64,000 nt of DNA from Stenotrophomonas nematodicola (GCF_009467805.1 NZ_WIAY01000004.1:1-64000); one strand, 5' to 3'. Positions 16,062 to 26,850 are shown, counted from the first letter of the stretch. Numbers and translations are program-made. The notes: generated by a model not told the origin, from the sequence alone.

Positions 16062-17017
16062 CGCCCTTTCCTCTGCTTGATCAGCTGTTCCACCAACGCT
16101 TTCATTTTCCCCGCACCTTGCCGCGATACCGCGGCGTCATACACGAAAGTGGCAAAGTCCTGCCCACCGTCCTGCGAACAAATCCCTCCGTTCGCGCAGA
16201 AATTGTTCATCAACACACTGTCCGGCCCGCACGCCATGCCCAGCTCGCAGGCTGCCAGGCGCCAGGCCAGTTCGCTGAACTGGTCCCCGGCCACCAGGCC
16301 CTGCAGCGCCGCGTCGCCGCTGGCACGTTGGCCCATGCCCGAGGCCAGGGCCATGTAGGCTTCCGGGTCGCGCGAATCGAGCACCCGTTCGACCAGCCCG
16401 CGCCGATAGCCCGGCGAATCATCCAGCGCCTTGCCTTCGGAGAACAGCGAGGCTTCGGCAGCCAGGTTGCCGGCCTTGGCCGCCCGCATGCGCTGGGCAA
16501 GAATCAGCTGGCGCCCGAGATTGTCGCTGCTGACAAAGCCCGTGCAGCGGCGTGCCACGCGTTCGCGCGCCTGCACCATGCCGACAGAGGCCTTCATGCC
16601 CAGCCCCGACAGCACGGTGTTGTCCAGCTGGTAACCGCCGGGGTCCATCGCATACAGCGCGCAGTAGTCGTACACCCGGCTGACCATCCATGCCGCCTCG
16701 GCGTTGCCGTTGGCGGCCTGCAGCTGCAGGCGCTGGGCGTAGGCGTACAGATCGGTATCGCCTTCGATGTCGGCGCGGATGTCCAGCGGCAGCCCGGAGG
16801 CGATCGCGTTGCCGCGTTCGTTCACCAGCAAGCGGCGCGCCAGCTGCCGCGCTTCGACAGGGATCGACGGCGACGCCGATGCGGACGCATCGATCATGTC
16901 CGCGCCGGGACGGTCGGCATGCCGCACCCGATCGCCCGCGCGATAGCCCACCACCCCGAGCAGCGCCAGGGCAGGCACGACCAGCAGCCAGGTTTTCAGG
17001 GTAGGAACAAGCGCCAT
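16058..17017 (-). CDS. membrane-anchored hypothetical protein with helical repeats
   Basis: A 319-residue protein with one N-terminal membrane helix (about 8-24) and a long exported, mostly helical domain with Sel1/TPR-like repeats (QAANGNAEAAWMVSRVYDYC and similar). Eight or so cysteines suggest disulphides in the periplasm. It is the first gene of the leftward three-gene unit and is divergent from prmA over a 185-base region that must hold both promoters. Function unknown. Confidence 0.7.
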   Translation of the reverse strand: MALVPTLKTWLLVVPALALLGVVGYRAGDRVRHADRPGADMIDASASASPSIPVEARQLARRLLVNERGNAIASGLPLDIRADIEGDTDLYAYAQRLQLQAANGNAEAAWMVSRVYDYCALYAMDPGGYQLDNTVLSGLGMKASVGMVQARERVARRCTGFVSSDNLGRQLILAQRMRAAKAGNLAAEASLFSEGKALDDSPGYRRGLVERVLDSRDPEAYMALASGMGQRASGDAALQGLVAGDQFSELAWRLAACELGMACGPDSVLMNNFCANGGICSQDGGQDFATFVYDAAVSRQGAGKMKALVEQLIKQRKGR

Positions 17018-17202
17018 GAACGAACGCCGGGACTGCCAGTGGCCGACAACGGAATGCCCAGTTTAGCAAGCGCATTGGCGGCTGTCTGAACCGGCACCCG
17101 GCCAGCATCTCAGCCACTCGGGAGACGATGTCGCGATCGGCACGCCGGGACCGCCCGCGCGCAATGGTCTAGCATGCACGGTTTTCCGCAGGCCTCGCCC
17201 CC

Positions 17203-18123
17203 ATGCCCTTCCTGGAACTCACCCTCCGCTGCACCGAAACCACGCAGCCCCGCTATGAGAATGCGCTGGACGACGTCGGTGCGCTGGCGGTGACCCTGCT
17301 CGATGCCGACGCCGACACCAGCAACGAGCAGGCCATCCTGGAACCCGGCGTGGGCGAGACCCCGCTGTGGAACGACCTGGTGCTGACCGCGCTGTTCCCG
17401 GCCGATACCAACGCGCTGGCCCTGCTGGCCGCGCTGGATGCGTTCGACCCGGGTCTGGACTGGGGCAACGCCAGCTTCCGTGCGGTCCAGGACGAAGACT
17501 GGGAACGCGCCTGGCTGGACCAGTTCCAGCCGATGGCGTTCGGCGAGCGCACCTGGATCGTGCCCTGGAACCATGACCTGCCCGAGGCCGCGCAGGCCGA
17601 CGACGCGGCCGTGGTGCGGCTGGACCCGGGCCTGGCCTTCGGCTCGGGCACCCACCCGACCACCGCGCTGTGCCTGCGTTGGCTCGACGGTCTGGCCGCC
17701 GAGGGCGCGCTGGATGGCCAGACCGTGCTCGACTTCGGCTGCGGCTCGGGGATCCTGGCGCTGGCCGCACTGAAACTCGGCGCCGCCCGCGCCGTGGGCG
17801 TGGACAACGATCCGCAGGCCGTGATCGCCACCGGCGACAACGCCGAGCGCAACGGCCTCCAGGACCGCATCGCGGTGTACCTGCCGGCCGACGAACCGCC
17901 GGCCACCTACCCGGTGGTGGTGGCCAACATTCTGGCCTCGGCACTGGACGCCCTGGCCGAGGTGCTGGCTGCGCGCGTCGCGCCCGGTGGCCGCATTGCG
18001 CTGTCGGGCATCCTGCACGGCCAGGAAGGCGAACTGCTGGAGCGTTACGCGCCGTGGTTCGAGGCGCTGGAAGTGGCCCAGGACGAGGACTGGATGCGCA
18101 TCACCGGCACCCGCCGTGCTTGA
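17203..18123 (+). CDS. prmA: ribosomal protein L11 methyltransferase
   Basis: A 306-residue enzyme that trimethylates ribosomal protein L11. The N-terminal substrate-recognition domain opens with [10 protein letters not shown]. The linker [19 protein letters not shown] is the PrmA hallmark, and the SAM motif [19 protein letters not shown] follows. The catalytic-domain NILA ([12 protein letters not shown]) matches the N-(I/P)-L motif. Length equals the E. coli enzyme. It heads the conserved prmA-DUF3426-fis group. Confidence 0.96.
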   Translation: MPFLELTLRCTETTQPRYENALDDVGALAVTLLDADADTSNEQAILEPGVGETPLWNDLVLTALFPADTNALALLAALDAFDPGLDWGNASFRAVQDEDWERAWLDQFQPMAFGERTWIVPWNHDLPEAAQADDAAVVRLDPGLAFGSGTHPTTALCLRWLDGLAAEGALDGQTVLDFGCGSGILALAALKLGAARAVGVDNDPQAVIATGDNAERNGLQDRIAVYLPADEPPATYPVVVANILASALDALAEVLAARVAPGGRIALSGILHGQEGELLERYAPWFEALEVAQDEDWMRITGTRRA

Positions 18124-18153
18124 ATAAGGCGTCCTTCGCCCGGTCCCGCGCCC

Positions 18154-18954
18154 ATGTCCGAGCCCACGCAGCCTCCGCGACGTCCGCTTGCCACCTTCCT
18201 GCGCCCTGCGCAGGACGCCGCGCCCGTGGACGACGGCCTTCCGCCGGCGCCGGCTGATGGTCGTGCCGATGACGACACCGCCGCCAGCACCGGCGACACG
18301 CCGTGGGGCGACGCATTGCCGCAGATCGCGATAGCGCCCGCCGAGGTCGATGCGGAGACCGACGCGGAGCCCGTTGTTGAGGCCGATGCGACACCGGCTG
18401 ACGACGCGCTGACGGCCGGTGCGAGCGCCGACGATGCGCCGCTCGCCACCGCACCGAGCTTCCTGCAGGCGCCCCGTGCGCGCCTGCGTACGCCGCGCTG
18501 GCAATGGGGCCTGGTCGCCGGCCTTGGTGTGCTGCTGCTGTTGCAGATCGCGGTGGCCGACCGCGCCCGGTTGGCCGCCGATGCCGGTACGCGCCCGTGG
18601 ATCGCCGGCCTGTGCAGCGTGCTGCGCTGTACGTTGCCGGCGTGGCGCGAACCGGCAGCGTTCAGCATGATCAGCCGCGATGTCCGCCCTGTACCCGGAC
18701 AACCGGGTGCGCTGCAGGTGCAGGCCAGCTTCCGTAACGATGCGCGCTGGGCACAGGCATGGCCTGCGCTGCGTCTGTCGCTGTCCGATGCCGATGGCCG
18801 CCTGATCGGCACCGGCGAGTTCGCGCCGGCCGACTACCTGGGTGCCGCCAACGCCAGCGGCCATGTGCTGGAGCCGGGACAGAGCGCGCGCATCGCCTTC
18901 CGTGTCCGCGAGCCTGCGGCATCGACCGTCGCATTCACATTCGAGTTCCTGTGA
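18154..18954 (+). CDS. DUF3426 membrane protein (no zinc ribbon)
   Basis: A 266-residue protein. Residues 1-115 are acidic and Ala/Asp/Pro-rich, probably disordered. One membrane helix follows (about 117-140, WQWGLVAGLGVLLLLQIAV), then a periplasmic DUF3426 domain (FSMISRDVRPVPGQPGALQVQA… VAFTFEFL). Relatives often start with an MJ0042 CxxC zinc ribbon. None is encoded here, even upstream, so it is absent or lost in this lineage. The place between prmA and fis is conserved in Xanthomonads, but the role is unknown. Confidence 0.85.
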   Translation: MSEPTQPPRRPLATFLRPAQDAAPVDDGLPPAPADGRADDDTAASTGDTPWGDALPQIAIAPAEVDAETDAEPVVEADATPADDALTAGASADDAPLATAPSFLQAPRARLRTPRWQWGLVAGLGVLLLLQIAVADRARLAADAGTRPWIAGLCSVLRCTLPAWREPAAFSMISRDVRPVPGQPGALQVQASFRNDARWAQAWPALRLSLSDADGRLIGTGEFAPADYLGAANASGHVLEPGQSARIAFRVREPAASTVAFTFEFL

Positions 18955-19344
<390 letters not shown>

Positions 19345-19398
19345 GCCGGTGCCGATCCGTCTCTCGCGGCGGATACCGACCCGTGGTTGGTACGCGGA

Positions 19399-20382
19399 TC
19401 AACCGCTCCAGAAGTACCGCACCAGGTGGAAGAACACCGGCGCGGCGAAGCACACCGAATCCAGCCGGTCGAGCATGCCGCCGTGGCCCTCGATCATGTG
19501 GCCCCAGTCCTTGATGCCGCGGTCGCGTTTGATCGCCGACATCACCAGGCCGCCCCAGAAGCCCATCAGGTTGACCACCAGCGACATGCCGAACGCCTGC
19601 CACGGCGTGAACGGGGTCAGCCAGCACAGTGCCGCGCCCAGCGCGCTGGCCGACAGTACCCCGCCGATGAACCCCTCCACGGTCTTGGACGGCGACAGCT
19701 TCGGCGCGATCAACCGCCGCCCGATCAGCTTGCCCCACACGTACTGCAGCACATCCGAGGACTGCACCACGATCACCAGGAAGGCGAACAGCAGCAGGTT
19801 GCGCGCCGGTTCCACACCGGCCAGGCGCAGGTTCAGCAGCGCCGGCACGTGGGAAATGCAGAACACGCAGATCATCAGGCCCCACTGCACCTTGGACGTG
19901 CGCTCCAGGTAGTCGGTGGTGTCGCCACCGATGGTGGCCAGGATCGGCAGGAACAGGAACGCATAGACCGGGATCAGCAGCGTGTACAGGCCGTACCAGT
20001 CGGTCCACACCAGCCAGTACTGCCAGGGCAGCACGATGTAGAACGCCGCCAGCAGCGCGTAGTAGTCGCCGGCCCGAGTCGGCGTAAGGGTGATGAACTC
20101 GCGCAGGGCGAACAGCGACACCACCGCGAACAGCACCACCACGCCGGTACGCCCGAAGAAGAACGCCAGCGCCACCACGGCGGCCATCACCCACCAGGCG
20201 CGGATGCGCGAGACCAGGTTGGCCAGCACCGGGCTGGGCGCATGCCGCGCACGCCAGCGCAGGGTCTCGGCGATCACCGTGGCCACCACCAGCACGGCGG
20301 CGATGCCGGCAAACAGCAGCCGGGTCTGCGCGTGCGTGGACAGCTGGGCCACGTCGGTGGACAACACCTGGAACACGGTCAT
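19399..20382 (-). CDS. phosphatidate cytidylyltransferase (CdsA/YnbB-like)
   Basis: A 327-residue polytopic enzyme making CDP-diacylglycerol from phosphatidate and CTP. The ATG at 20380-20382 overlaps the acyltransferase stop by four bases. About eight membrane helices are visible. The full CDS signature lies near the C-terminus: SAIKRDRGIKDWGHMIEGHG followed by GMLDRLDS. In this cluster it would supply CDP-lipid to the CDP-alcohol transferase, as YnbB is thought to do for YnbA in E. coli. A separate essential cdsA elsewhere in the genome is expected. Confidence 0.9.
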   Translation of the reverse strand: MTVFQVLSTDVAQLSTHAQTRLLFAGIAAVLVVATVIAETLRWRARHAPSPVLANLVSRIRAWWVMAAVVALAFFFGRTGVVVLFAVVSLFALREFITLTPTRAGDYYALLAAFYIVLPWQYWLVWTDWYGLYTLLIPVYAFLFLPILATIGGDTTDYLERTSKVQWGLMICVFCISHVPALLNLRLAGVEPARNLLLFAFLVIVVQSSDVLQYVWGKLIGRRLIAPKLSPSKTVEGFIGGVLSASALGAALCWLTPFTPWQAFGMSLVVNLMGFWGGLVMSAIKRDRGIKDWGHMIEGHGGMLDRLDSVCFAAPVFFHLVRYFWSG

Positions 20383-21029
20383 GCGCGGTGCCTGCGTGGC
20401 TGCGGGTCCAACGCGAGCAGCGACAGCCGGGCCCGCTCCAGGAAGCGGTCCTTGTCTTCGTCGGCCTTCAGCCGCAGCGGTTCGCCGAACGTAGTGGTGC
20501 ACAGCAGCGGCAACGGCAGCCAGCGGCCCTTGGGCATCACCCGCTTGAGGTTGTCGATCCACACCGGCACGAACTCCAGCTCCGGGCGTTGCCGCGCCAG
20601 ATGGTAGATGCCGCTCTTGAACGGCAGCACGCCCTCGTCGGTGTTGCGGGTACCCTCGGGGAACAGGATCAGCGAGTTGCCCTCGTCCACCGCCTGGCAC
20701 AGACAGGCGATGGGGTCGTGCTCGCGCTTGGCCGCATCGCGCTCGATCAGCACGCCGTTGAACACGGCATGGATCAGGTAGCGGCGCAGGGCATCGCGCT
20801 GCCAGTAGTCGGCCGCGGCCACCGGCCGCACCTGGCGGCGAAGCGTGATCGGCAGCGCCGACCAGATCAGCACGAAGTCACCGTGACTGGCGTGGTTGCC
20901 GTAGTACACGCGGTGGTCGCTCGACGGCGCACAGCCCTGCCACAACGCCCGCGCGCCGGTCAGCGTGCGGATCGCGCCACTGCAGCCGCGGGCGATCAGG
21001 TCGGCGATCACCACGGCACCCACCGGCAC
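20379..21029 (-). CDS. lysophospholipid acyltransferase (PlsC-like)
   Basis: A 216-residue acyltransferase. NHASHGD carries the HX4D catalytic motif, and FPEGTR is the acyl-acceptor motif; PVWIDNL occupies the motif IV position. It would acylate a lysophosphatidate-like acceptor to give the substrate of the adjoining CdsA-like enzyme. The start overlaps the upstream membrane-protein gene by 22 bases, and the stop overlaps the cdsA-like start by four. Confidence 0.88.
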   Translation of the reverse strand: MPVGAVVIADLIARGCSGAIRTLTGARALWQGCAPSSDHRVYYGNHASHGDFVLIWSALPITLRRQVRPVAAADYWQRDALRRYLIHAVFNGVLIERDAAKREHDPIACLCQAVDEGNSLILFPEGTRNTDEGVLPFKSGIYHLARQRPELEFVPVWIDNLKRVMPKGRWLPLPLLCTTTFGEPLRLKADEDKDRFLERARLSLLALDPQPRRHRA

Positions 21030-21436
21030 AGGTGTGCCGCCAGCAGCAGCACCGCCTGCGCGCCGAGCGCGAGCAGCTGCCAGCGCATCAGCCGGCGCAT
21101 GCCCTGCCAGCGTGCCTGCCAGCCGCGGCTGGTCGCCGACGCGTCACGCAGGCCCAGCTTCTGCAGGACATCGTCGATCACACCGGGGGCGGCATCCGGA
21201 TGGCAGGCCTGCATGGCCTCCAGCAGCGCCGCATCGAAACCGACGCGGGCGGCGTAATACGCCTGCACCCCCGCAGCCAGCAGCGAGGCCAGCGCCAGTG
21301 TCATGGCCACCAGGCCAGGGGACGACACGCTTGCCAGCAGCAGCGCGGCGGCAGCCAGCAGGGTGGATATCACCGCCGCCAGGCGTGCCTGGCGCAGTAC
21401 GGCGGTCATCACCCGCAGTTGGAACAGCATGCTCAT
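21008..21436 (-). CDS. small membrane protein of the lipid cluster, unknown
   Basis: A 142-residue protein with two N-terminal hydrophobic helices (about 18-62) and another at the C-terminus (LLALGAQAVLLLAAHLCRWV). The middle (AMQACHPDAAPGVIDDVLQKLGLR) is soluble. The gene overlaps both neighbours (four bases with the phosphatase, 22 with the acyltransferase), so it belongs to the cluster. No family is recognised; it may be a scaffold or subunit. Confidence 0.7.
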   Translation of the reverse strand: MSMLFQLRVMTAVLRQARLAAVISTLLAAAALLLASVSSPGLVAMTLALASLLAAGVQAYYAARVGFDAALLEAMQACHPDAAPGVIDDVLQKLGLRDASATSRGWQARWQGMRRLMRWQLLALGAQAVLLLAAHLCRWVPW

Positions 21437-22764
21437 GCATTCACCTGTGTCTGCCCATTGGCGGCGCCCTCGCGCACCGCCTGTTCAATCGCCCGGCGGT
21501 GGCGTGCGTGCAGCACGATCCGCGGGCAGTCCTGTGCCAGCAGGGTGATGGCGGCATCGGCGCTGGCGGTATGGCCGCTGCGGCACAGCCACGTGGCCAC
21601 GGCAGCGGCGCTGCGCGAATAGCCCAGTGCGCAGCACACCAGCACCTCGCCGCGCCGGCGGCCATGCGCAATCGCATCGGCGGCCTGACGCAGCGCGGCC
21701 GGCGATGGCGTGGCCAGATCGAGCATCGGCACGCTGCGGTAATGCCGCACCCGCGTGCGGAACGGCAGCTCGGCGCACACATCCACCACGGTTGCCACCG
21801 TCAGCGTGGCATCGGCGTCCGGCAGCCGGCCCAGCCACACCCCGTCGATCACCAGCTGTGGCTGCGGCGCGCGTCGTGTCCACCAGCGCGCATTGAGCCA
21901 GGCGGCACCCAGGTACGGCGCCAGCAGCCAGGTCGCGGCCATGCTCAGCCGCCCGTCCTCCTGCTTCTGGAACACGGCGATCCCCAGGCCGGCGTACGCC
22001 AGCGCCACCAGCAGCAGCGACAGGGCCGGCCACGCCAGCCACATCGCCCACCCGCCCACGGCCCACGCCAGGGCCGCACAGCCGGCGCTGCCGGCCAGGT
22101 ACAGCACGGCCAGCCGCCAGCGCGTGGGCTCGCGTGCCCACTGCCAGTGCCGCAGCGGTGACGACCCCTGCAGCGGCCACAGCCACACGCACAGCCAGCC
22201 CACCGCCACGCCGGTGGGCACGTCGATGAAGTGATGCTGCCAGGTGGTCAGCACCGACAGCCCGATCAATGCGAACCAGACATGCAGCGCGGTCCGCCAC
22301 AGACCGTGCAGGTGCTGCTGGAAGCGAACCCACAGCACCACCAGCAGCACGATGTGCAGCGACGGCGCCTGGTTGAACGGCTTGTCAAAGCCCAGCAGCA
22401 CATCGAACAACCAGCCGAACACGCCACCGGTGTCGGGCCGCTCCAGGCTGAAGCGCAGGGGCCACAGCAGGAAGCACGCCACCGACAGCAGCTGCGCGGT
22501 CAGCAGCCGGCGCGCGTGCGCGTCCAGCTCGGCGCGCTGGGTGCAGACGAAGAAGGACGCCACGTAGAACAGGTCGATGGACCAGTAGGGCACGATGGTC
22601 CAGGCCTGGAACGGAATGCGCGCTTCCCAGTCGAACACGATCGACGGCACGAACGGCAGGCGCGCGGCCATCGCATTGGCGAAGCCATAGCTGAGGAAGA
22701 AGAACGGCCCCAGCAGGGCCAGCCACAGCAGCGCGCGCCGCCAGGGACGCCCGCCCTCAGTCAT
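21433..22764 (-). CDS. PAP2 lipid phosphatase fused to dual-specificity phosphatase (YnbD-like)
   Basis: A 443-residue fusion. The N-terminal 280 residues are a multi-span PAP2-like domain with SLHIVLLVVLW and HHFIDVPTG as phosphatase motifs. The C-terminal part is a cysteine phosphatase with VCCALGYSRSA around residue 380, fitting Cx5R; the residue before the catalytic Cys is Cys instead of the usual His. E. coli YnbD has the same design. A role in dephosphorylating phosphatidylglycerophosphate- or inositol-phosphate-like lipid head groups is plausible. It overlaps the next upstream gene by eight bases. Confidence 0.85.
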   Translation of the reverse strand: MTEGGRPWRRALLWLALLGPFFFLSYGFANAMAARLPFVPSIVFDWEARIPFQAWTIVPYWSIDLFYVASFFVCTQRAELDAHARRLLTAQLLSVACFLLWPLRFSLERPDTGGVFGWLFDVLLGFDKPFNQAPSLHIVLLVVLWVRFQQHLHGLWRTALHVWFALIGLSVLTTWQHHFIDVPTGVAVGWLCVWLWPLQGSSPLRHWQWAREPTRWRLAVLYLAGSAGCAALAWAVGGWAMWLAWPALSLLLVALAYAGLGIAVFQKQEDGRLSMAATWLLAPYLGAAWLNARWWTRRAPQPQLVIDGVWLGRLPDADATLTVATVVDVCAELPFRTRVRHYRSVPMLDLATPSPAALRQAADAIAHGRRRGEVLVCCALGYSRSAAAVATWLCRSGHTASADAAITLLAQDCPRIVLHARHRRAIEQAVREGAANGQTQVNA

Positions 22765-24520
22765 GGCCCACCCGGCGCGCCAGCGACACGGTGAAGATGC
22801 CGAAGCGGTCGATGCGCTGGGTGACCTTCTCGAATCCGGCCAGGCGCACCAGTTCGTCCATCTCCTGCTGGGTGCGGCGGCGCATCACCCAGGCCGCGCC
22901 TGCACGGTGGCTGGTCAGCGCGCGGGCGATGAACTCCAGTTGCGGGTGCCACGGCTGACCGGTGTACACGAGGTAGCCGCCCTCGCGCATGGCGGCAGCG
23001 ATGCCCTGCAGCGAGCGCGCCACCGCGTCGTTGTCGGCGAACAGTTCATACAGGCCCGACACGATCGACAGCGTCGGCGTGTCCGGCAGCGCGGCCAGCG
23101 CATCGGCATCGAAGGCATCGCCCTGCTCGAAGCGGGCGATGTCGGCCGCGCCGAACGCCTCGATCAGCGCGCGGCCTTCAACCACGTTTCGCTCGCTGAA
23201 ATCGCGCAGCAGGATCGCATCGGCGCGCTGTTCGCCCTGGGCCAGTGCATCCAGATCATAGCGCCCGTGGCCGGCGGCCACGTCGAGCACGCGCACCGGC
23301 CGGCCTTCGCCACGCAGGCGCAGCGCCGCCAGCTGCAGCAGCTCGCGCACGTGGGTGCGGCGCACGCGGATGCCGCGCCAGCCGATGGCGTCGAGGTAGT
23401 TGCGATCCACGAACCGGCCCAGCGGACCGCGCCCGCGTGCCTGGTCGCGGTAGATGTAGTCCAGCGTGCTGCCCGAATCGAAGCCGGTCTCCAGGCCCAG
23501 CGCGATGCCCTCGGACAGGCGCCCGCCAACGCGCAGGCCGGCGCGGGTGAAGCGCCAGTACAGATCCTTCAGGCTGTTGCGCTGCGGGGGCCACGCCAGC
23601 ACCTCGGCCTCATCGAAGGTGGGGCCGTGGCGATGCGCGTTGCGCAGGCTGGGCCGTACCAGCGGCGCGGCGAAGCGCTCGCCGATGAAGCGGCGGATGG
23701 CGGCCACGGCCGGGGCGCGGTCGCGCTCGCCGAGGGTGTCATGGAAGAAGCCGGGCAGCAGGTGGCGCTCTTTGATCGGTGAACGCAGGCGCTCGTAGAA
23801 GCGGTCCTGCGGCGCGCGATGGACCACGAAATCCGCGCCCGAAACCAGCAGCTGGGTCGGCACGGTGATTGCCTGTGCGTCGCCGACCACGCGGTCGGCC
23901 GCTTCGTAGAGCCCCAGCAGCACGCGCACCGAAATCGGCCGGGTGATCAGCGGGTCGGTGCGGTAGCTGGCCACCCGTTCCGGGTCGTGGGTGAGCCACT
24001 GCGGCTTGACGTAACTGTTGACGAAGAAGTTGCCGCGCAGTTTCTGCATCAGCGCCAGCCCGGGGCGCGCGAACGGCACGTACAGCTTCACCTTGAATGC
24101 CGGCGAGGCGAGCACCAGCGCACGCAGCGGCGGCGCATAGTCGTGAACCCAGGTCGCGGCGACGACCGCGCCCACGCTCTGGGCGATGATGGCGATGTCT
24201 TCCACGGCGATGCCGTGATGGTCGTGCAGGTGCGCGATGAAGCTGTCCAGGTCACGCACCAGCGCGTCGAAGCCGGGCGCATCGCCGCGTGCACCAGGCG
24301 ACTGGCCGTTGCCGCGGGCATCCCAGGCGAACACGTCCATCCCGGGCAGGTCCAGCTCGTCCACCAGGTGCGCCACGCGCCCGGAATGCTCGTGCCCGCG
24401 ATGCAGCAGCACCAGCGCGCGCCGGGGTGAGGCCGGAGTCGGGTCGGTGGCGGGCCAATGCCGGTAGAACAGCGGCTGTGCATCGAAACTGTGGAACTGC
24501 AGGTGTTGCTGTGCGCGCAT
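22757..24520 (-). CDS. alpha/beta-hydrolase fused to SAM methyltransferase (YnbC-like)
   Basis: A 587-residue two-domain protein. Residues 1-290 form a monoglyceride-lipase-like hydrolase with elbow AQSVG near 115 and a late FFHDTLGE His. Residues 330-587 form a class I methyltransferase with [16 protein letters not shown] near 415. E. coli YnbC has the same fusion and order. The combination suggests one enzyme that deacylates and methylates a lipid head group or precursor, but no substrate is proven. It overlaps the PAP2 gene by eight bases. Confidence 0.85.
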   Translation of the reverse strand: MRAQQHLQFHSFDAQPLFYRHWPATDPTPASPRRALVLLHRGHEHSGRVAHLVDELDLPGMDVFAWDARGNGQSPGARGDAPGFDALVRDLDSFIAHLHDHHGIAVEDIAIIAQSVGAVVAATWVHDYAPPLRALVLASPAFKVKLYVPFARPGLALMQKLRGNFFVNSYVKPQWLTHDPERVASYRTDPLITRPISVRVLLGLYEAADRVVGDAQAITVPTQLLVSGADFVVHRAPQDRFYERLRSPIKERHLLPGFFHDTLGERDRAPAVAAIRRFIGERFAAPLVRPSLRNAHRHGPTFDEAEVLAWPPQRNSLKDLYWRFTRAGLRVGGRLSEGIALGLETGFDSGSTLDYIYRDQARGRGPLGRFVDRNYLDAIGWRGIRVRRTHVRELLQLAALRLRGEGRPVRVLDVAAGHGRYDLDALAQGEQRADAILLRDFSERNVVEGRALIEAFGAADIARFEQGDAFDADALAALPDTPTLSIVSGLYELFADNDAVARSLQGIAAAMREGGYLVYTGQPWHPQLEFIARALTSHRAGAAWVMRRRTQQEMDELVRLAGFEKVTQRIDRFGIFTVSLARRVGHD

Positions 24521-24575
24521 GCATCACTCCGTTGTGCATCCGGCGGAATCCGCCGTTGATCGGCTGCCGGCTGGG

Positions 24576-25181
24576 TCAGCCGGCCTCCGCCAATCCTGTC
24601 CTTACCCGGCGCAGCGTGGTCCACGCGCACAAGGCGGCCGCTGCCCACGCGATCCAGGTCACCCCTGGCGCTGCGATCCAGCCCAGGGCCAACAACAATC
24701 CTGTCACGCCGATCACGAAGGCGCGATCGCTTTTGCCCATTGGACCGTCATAGCGACGGCTTGCCCCCACCATCAGGCCCAGGACGCCAGCGTACTCGCA
24801 AACCGCCGCCAGCCACGCCAATGTCCACAGGGCAGCGGAGGCTACCCCGGGCAGACTCAGCAGCGACAGATACAGCGCCGCGTCGGCGATGACGTCGCAG
24901 AGTTCATTGAGATAGGCACCCAGCCGCGACTGCTGCCCGAATTCGCGGGCAAGCATGCCATCCACGGCATTGAGCGCCATGCGCAGCAGCATCCACACCG
25001 GCAGCGCCAGATACCCCATTGGCTGCGACGGGCCCCACACGTACACGGCGGCGGCCACGGCCAGCGAGACCACCGCCGCCGCCAGCGTGACCACGTTGGC
25101 GGTGACCCCGGCCCGGTACAGGCCGGCTACGGCGGGCCGCAGCAGGGCCTGGAAGCGTCCCTTCAACGCATAGATCGACAC
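24576..25181 (-). CDS. CDP-alcohol phosphatidyltransferase (YnbA-like), altered motif
   Basis: A 201-residue polytopic enzyme, first gene of the leftward lipid cluster. The family motif D(x)2DG(x)2AR(x)8G(x)3D(x)3D reads here NAVDGMLAR…GAYLNELCD, so the first and third Asp are Asn. In well-studied enzymes all four Asp bind the catalytic metals, so this protein either belongs to a subfamily with altered chemistry or the change is usual for YnbA-like members. It would join a CDP-lipid to an alcohol such as inositol or glycerol phosphate. Confidence 0.83.
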   Translation of the reverse strand: MSIYALKGRFQALLRPAVAGLYRAGVTANVVTLAAAVVSLAVAAAVYVWGPSQPMGYLALPVWMLLRMALNAVDGMLAREFGQQSRLGAYLNELCDVIADAALYLSLLSLPGVASAALWTLAWLAAVCEYAGVLGLMVGASRRYDGPMGKSDRAFVIGVTGLLLALGWIAAPGVTWIAWAAAALCAWTTLRRVRTGLAEAG

Positions 25182-25198
25182 GATTCCCTGTCCTGTGG

Positions 25199-25227
25199 TT
25201 CATGGCGGATGCCGGGGAGCCTACAAT
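25199..25227 (+). promoter_or_regulatory. possible sigma-70 promoter of purH
   Basis: TACAAT (25222-25227) is a good -10. TTCATG (25199-25204), 17 bases upstream, is a weak -35. The resulting leader before the purH ATG at 25260 is short. purH thus seems to have its own promoter after separation from fis by the lipid cluster. Confidence 0.35.
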
Positions 25228-25259
25228 ATGCACCCGCTCCGCTTCGATCTCCTGCCCCC

Positions 25260-26843
25260 ATGAGTTCCGATCTGCTGCCCGTGCGCCGGGCCCTGCTGTC
25301 CGTTTCCGACAAAACCGGCCTGATCGACCTGGCCCGCGCCCTCGCCGCCCGCAACGTCGAGCTGGTGTCGACCGGCGGCACCGCCAAGGCGATCCGCGAC
25401 GCCGGCCTGGCCGTCAAGGACGTGGCCGATGTCACCGGCTTCCCGGAAATGATGGATGGCCGGGTCAAGACCCTGCATCCGCGGGTCCACGGCGGCCTGC
25501 TCGGCCGCGCCGGGCTGGACGAGGCCGTGATGGCCGAACACGGCATCGACGCGATCGACCTGCTGGTGTTGAATCTGTATCCGTTCGAGGCGGTGACCGC
25601 CAAGGCCGGCTGCACGCTCGACGAGGCGGTGGAGAACATCGACATCGGTGGCCCGGCGATGCTGCGTTCGGCAGCCAAGAACTTCGCGCGCGTCGCGGTG
25701 GCGACCGATCCGTCGCAGTACGCCGAGCTGCTTGCCGAGCTGGACGCCCACGAAGGCCGGTTGTCGGCCGGCAAGCGTTTTGCCTTGTCCGTAGCCGCGT
25801 TCAACCGCGTGGCCCAGTACGATGCGGCCATCAGCAACTATCTGTCCGCCGTGGCCAGCACCGAGGCGGCCGTGCCGGTGCGCACCGAGTTCCCGGCGCA
25901 GATGAACAGCAGTTTCGTGAAGGTGATGGACCTGCGCTACGGCGAGAATCCGCACCAGAGCGGCGCGTTCTACCGCGACCTGTACCCGGTGCCGGGCACG
26001 CTGGCCACCTTCCAGCAGCTGCAGGGCAAGGAACTGAGCTACAACAACCTGGCCGATGCCGATGCCGCGTGGGAATGCGTGCGTCAGTTCGACGCGCCGG
26101 CCTGCGTGATCGTCAAGCACGCCAACCCGTGCGGCGTGGCTGTGGGCGCCGGCAACGGCGATGCCTACGAGCTGGCCTACGCGACCGATCCGACCAGCGC
26201 GTTCGGCGGCATCATCGCCTTCAACCGACCGCTCGACGCTGCCACTGCCAAGGTGATCCTGGACCGCCAGTTCGTCGAAGTGCTGATCGCCCCGGACTAC
26301 GAACCGGCCGCGCTCGAGTACGCGCAGAAGAAGGCCAACGTGCGCGTGCTGCGCATTCCGCATGGCGATGGCCGCAACAACTACGACACCAAGCGCATCG
26401 GCTCGGGCCTGCTGGTGCAGAGCGCCGACAACCGCGGCATGGCGCGCGATGAGCTGACCGTGGTCAGCAAGCTCGCGCCCACCGACAAGCAGTTTGCCGA
26501 CCTGCTGTTTGCCTGGAAGGTGGCCAAGTTCGTCAAGTCCAACGCCATCGTCTACGCCAAGGACAACCGCACCATCGGTGTCGGCGCCGGCCAGATGAGC
26601 CGGGTCTACTCGGCCCGCATCGCCGGCATCAAGGCGGCCGATGCGAACCTGGTGGTGGACGGGTCGGTGATGGCCTCCGATGCCTTCTTCCCGTTCCGCG
26701 ACGGCATCGATGCCGCTGCGGCCGCCGGCATCAAGGCGGTGATCCAGCCGGGCGGCTCGATGCGCGACAACGAGGTGATCGCCGCAGCCGACGAGCACGG
26801 CCTGGCGATGGTGTTCACCGGCGTGCGCCACTTCCGCCACTGA
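25260..26843 (+). CDS. purH: bifunctional AICAR formyltransferase / IMP cyclohydrolase
   Basis: A 527-residue enzyme for the last two steps of IMP synthesis. The IMP cyclohydrolase domain opens with [20 protein letters not shown]; the formyltransferase domain shows [14 protein letters not shown], the catalytic KHANPCGVA (Lys-His), and closes with [20 protein letters not shown] and FTGVRHFRH. The start at 25260 (ATGAGTTCCGAT) gives the family length. A lipoprotein gene follows eight bases later. Confidence 0.97.
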   Translation: MSSDLLPVRRALLSVSDKTGLIDLARALAARNVELVSTGGTAKAIRDAGLAVKDVADVTGFPEMMDGRVKTLHPRVHGGLLGRAGLDEAVMAEHGIDAIDLLVLNLYPFEAVTAKAGCTLDEAVENIDIGGPAMLRSAAKNFARVAVATDPSQYAELLAELDAHEGRLSAGKRFALSVAAFNRVAQYDAAISNYLSAVASTEAAVPVRTEFPAQMNSSFVKVMDLRYGENPHQSGAFYRDLYPVPGTLATFQQLQGKELSYNNLADADAAWECVRQFDAPACVIVKHANPCGVAVGAGNGDAYELAYATDPTSAFGGIIAFNRPLDAATAKVILDRQFVEVLIAPDYEPAALEYAQKKANVRVLRIPHGDGRNNYDTKRIGSGLLVQSADNRGMARDELTVVSKLAPTDKQFADLLFAWKVAKFVKSNAIVYAKDNRTIGVGAGQMSRVYSARIAGIKAADANLVVDGSVMASDAFFPFRDGIDAAAAAGIKAVIQPGGSMRDNEVIAAADEHGLAMVFTGVRHFRH

Positions 26844-26850
26844 CGTCACG

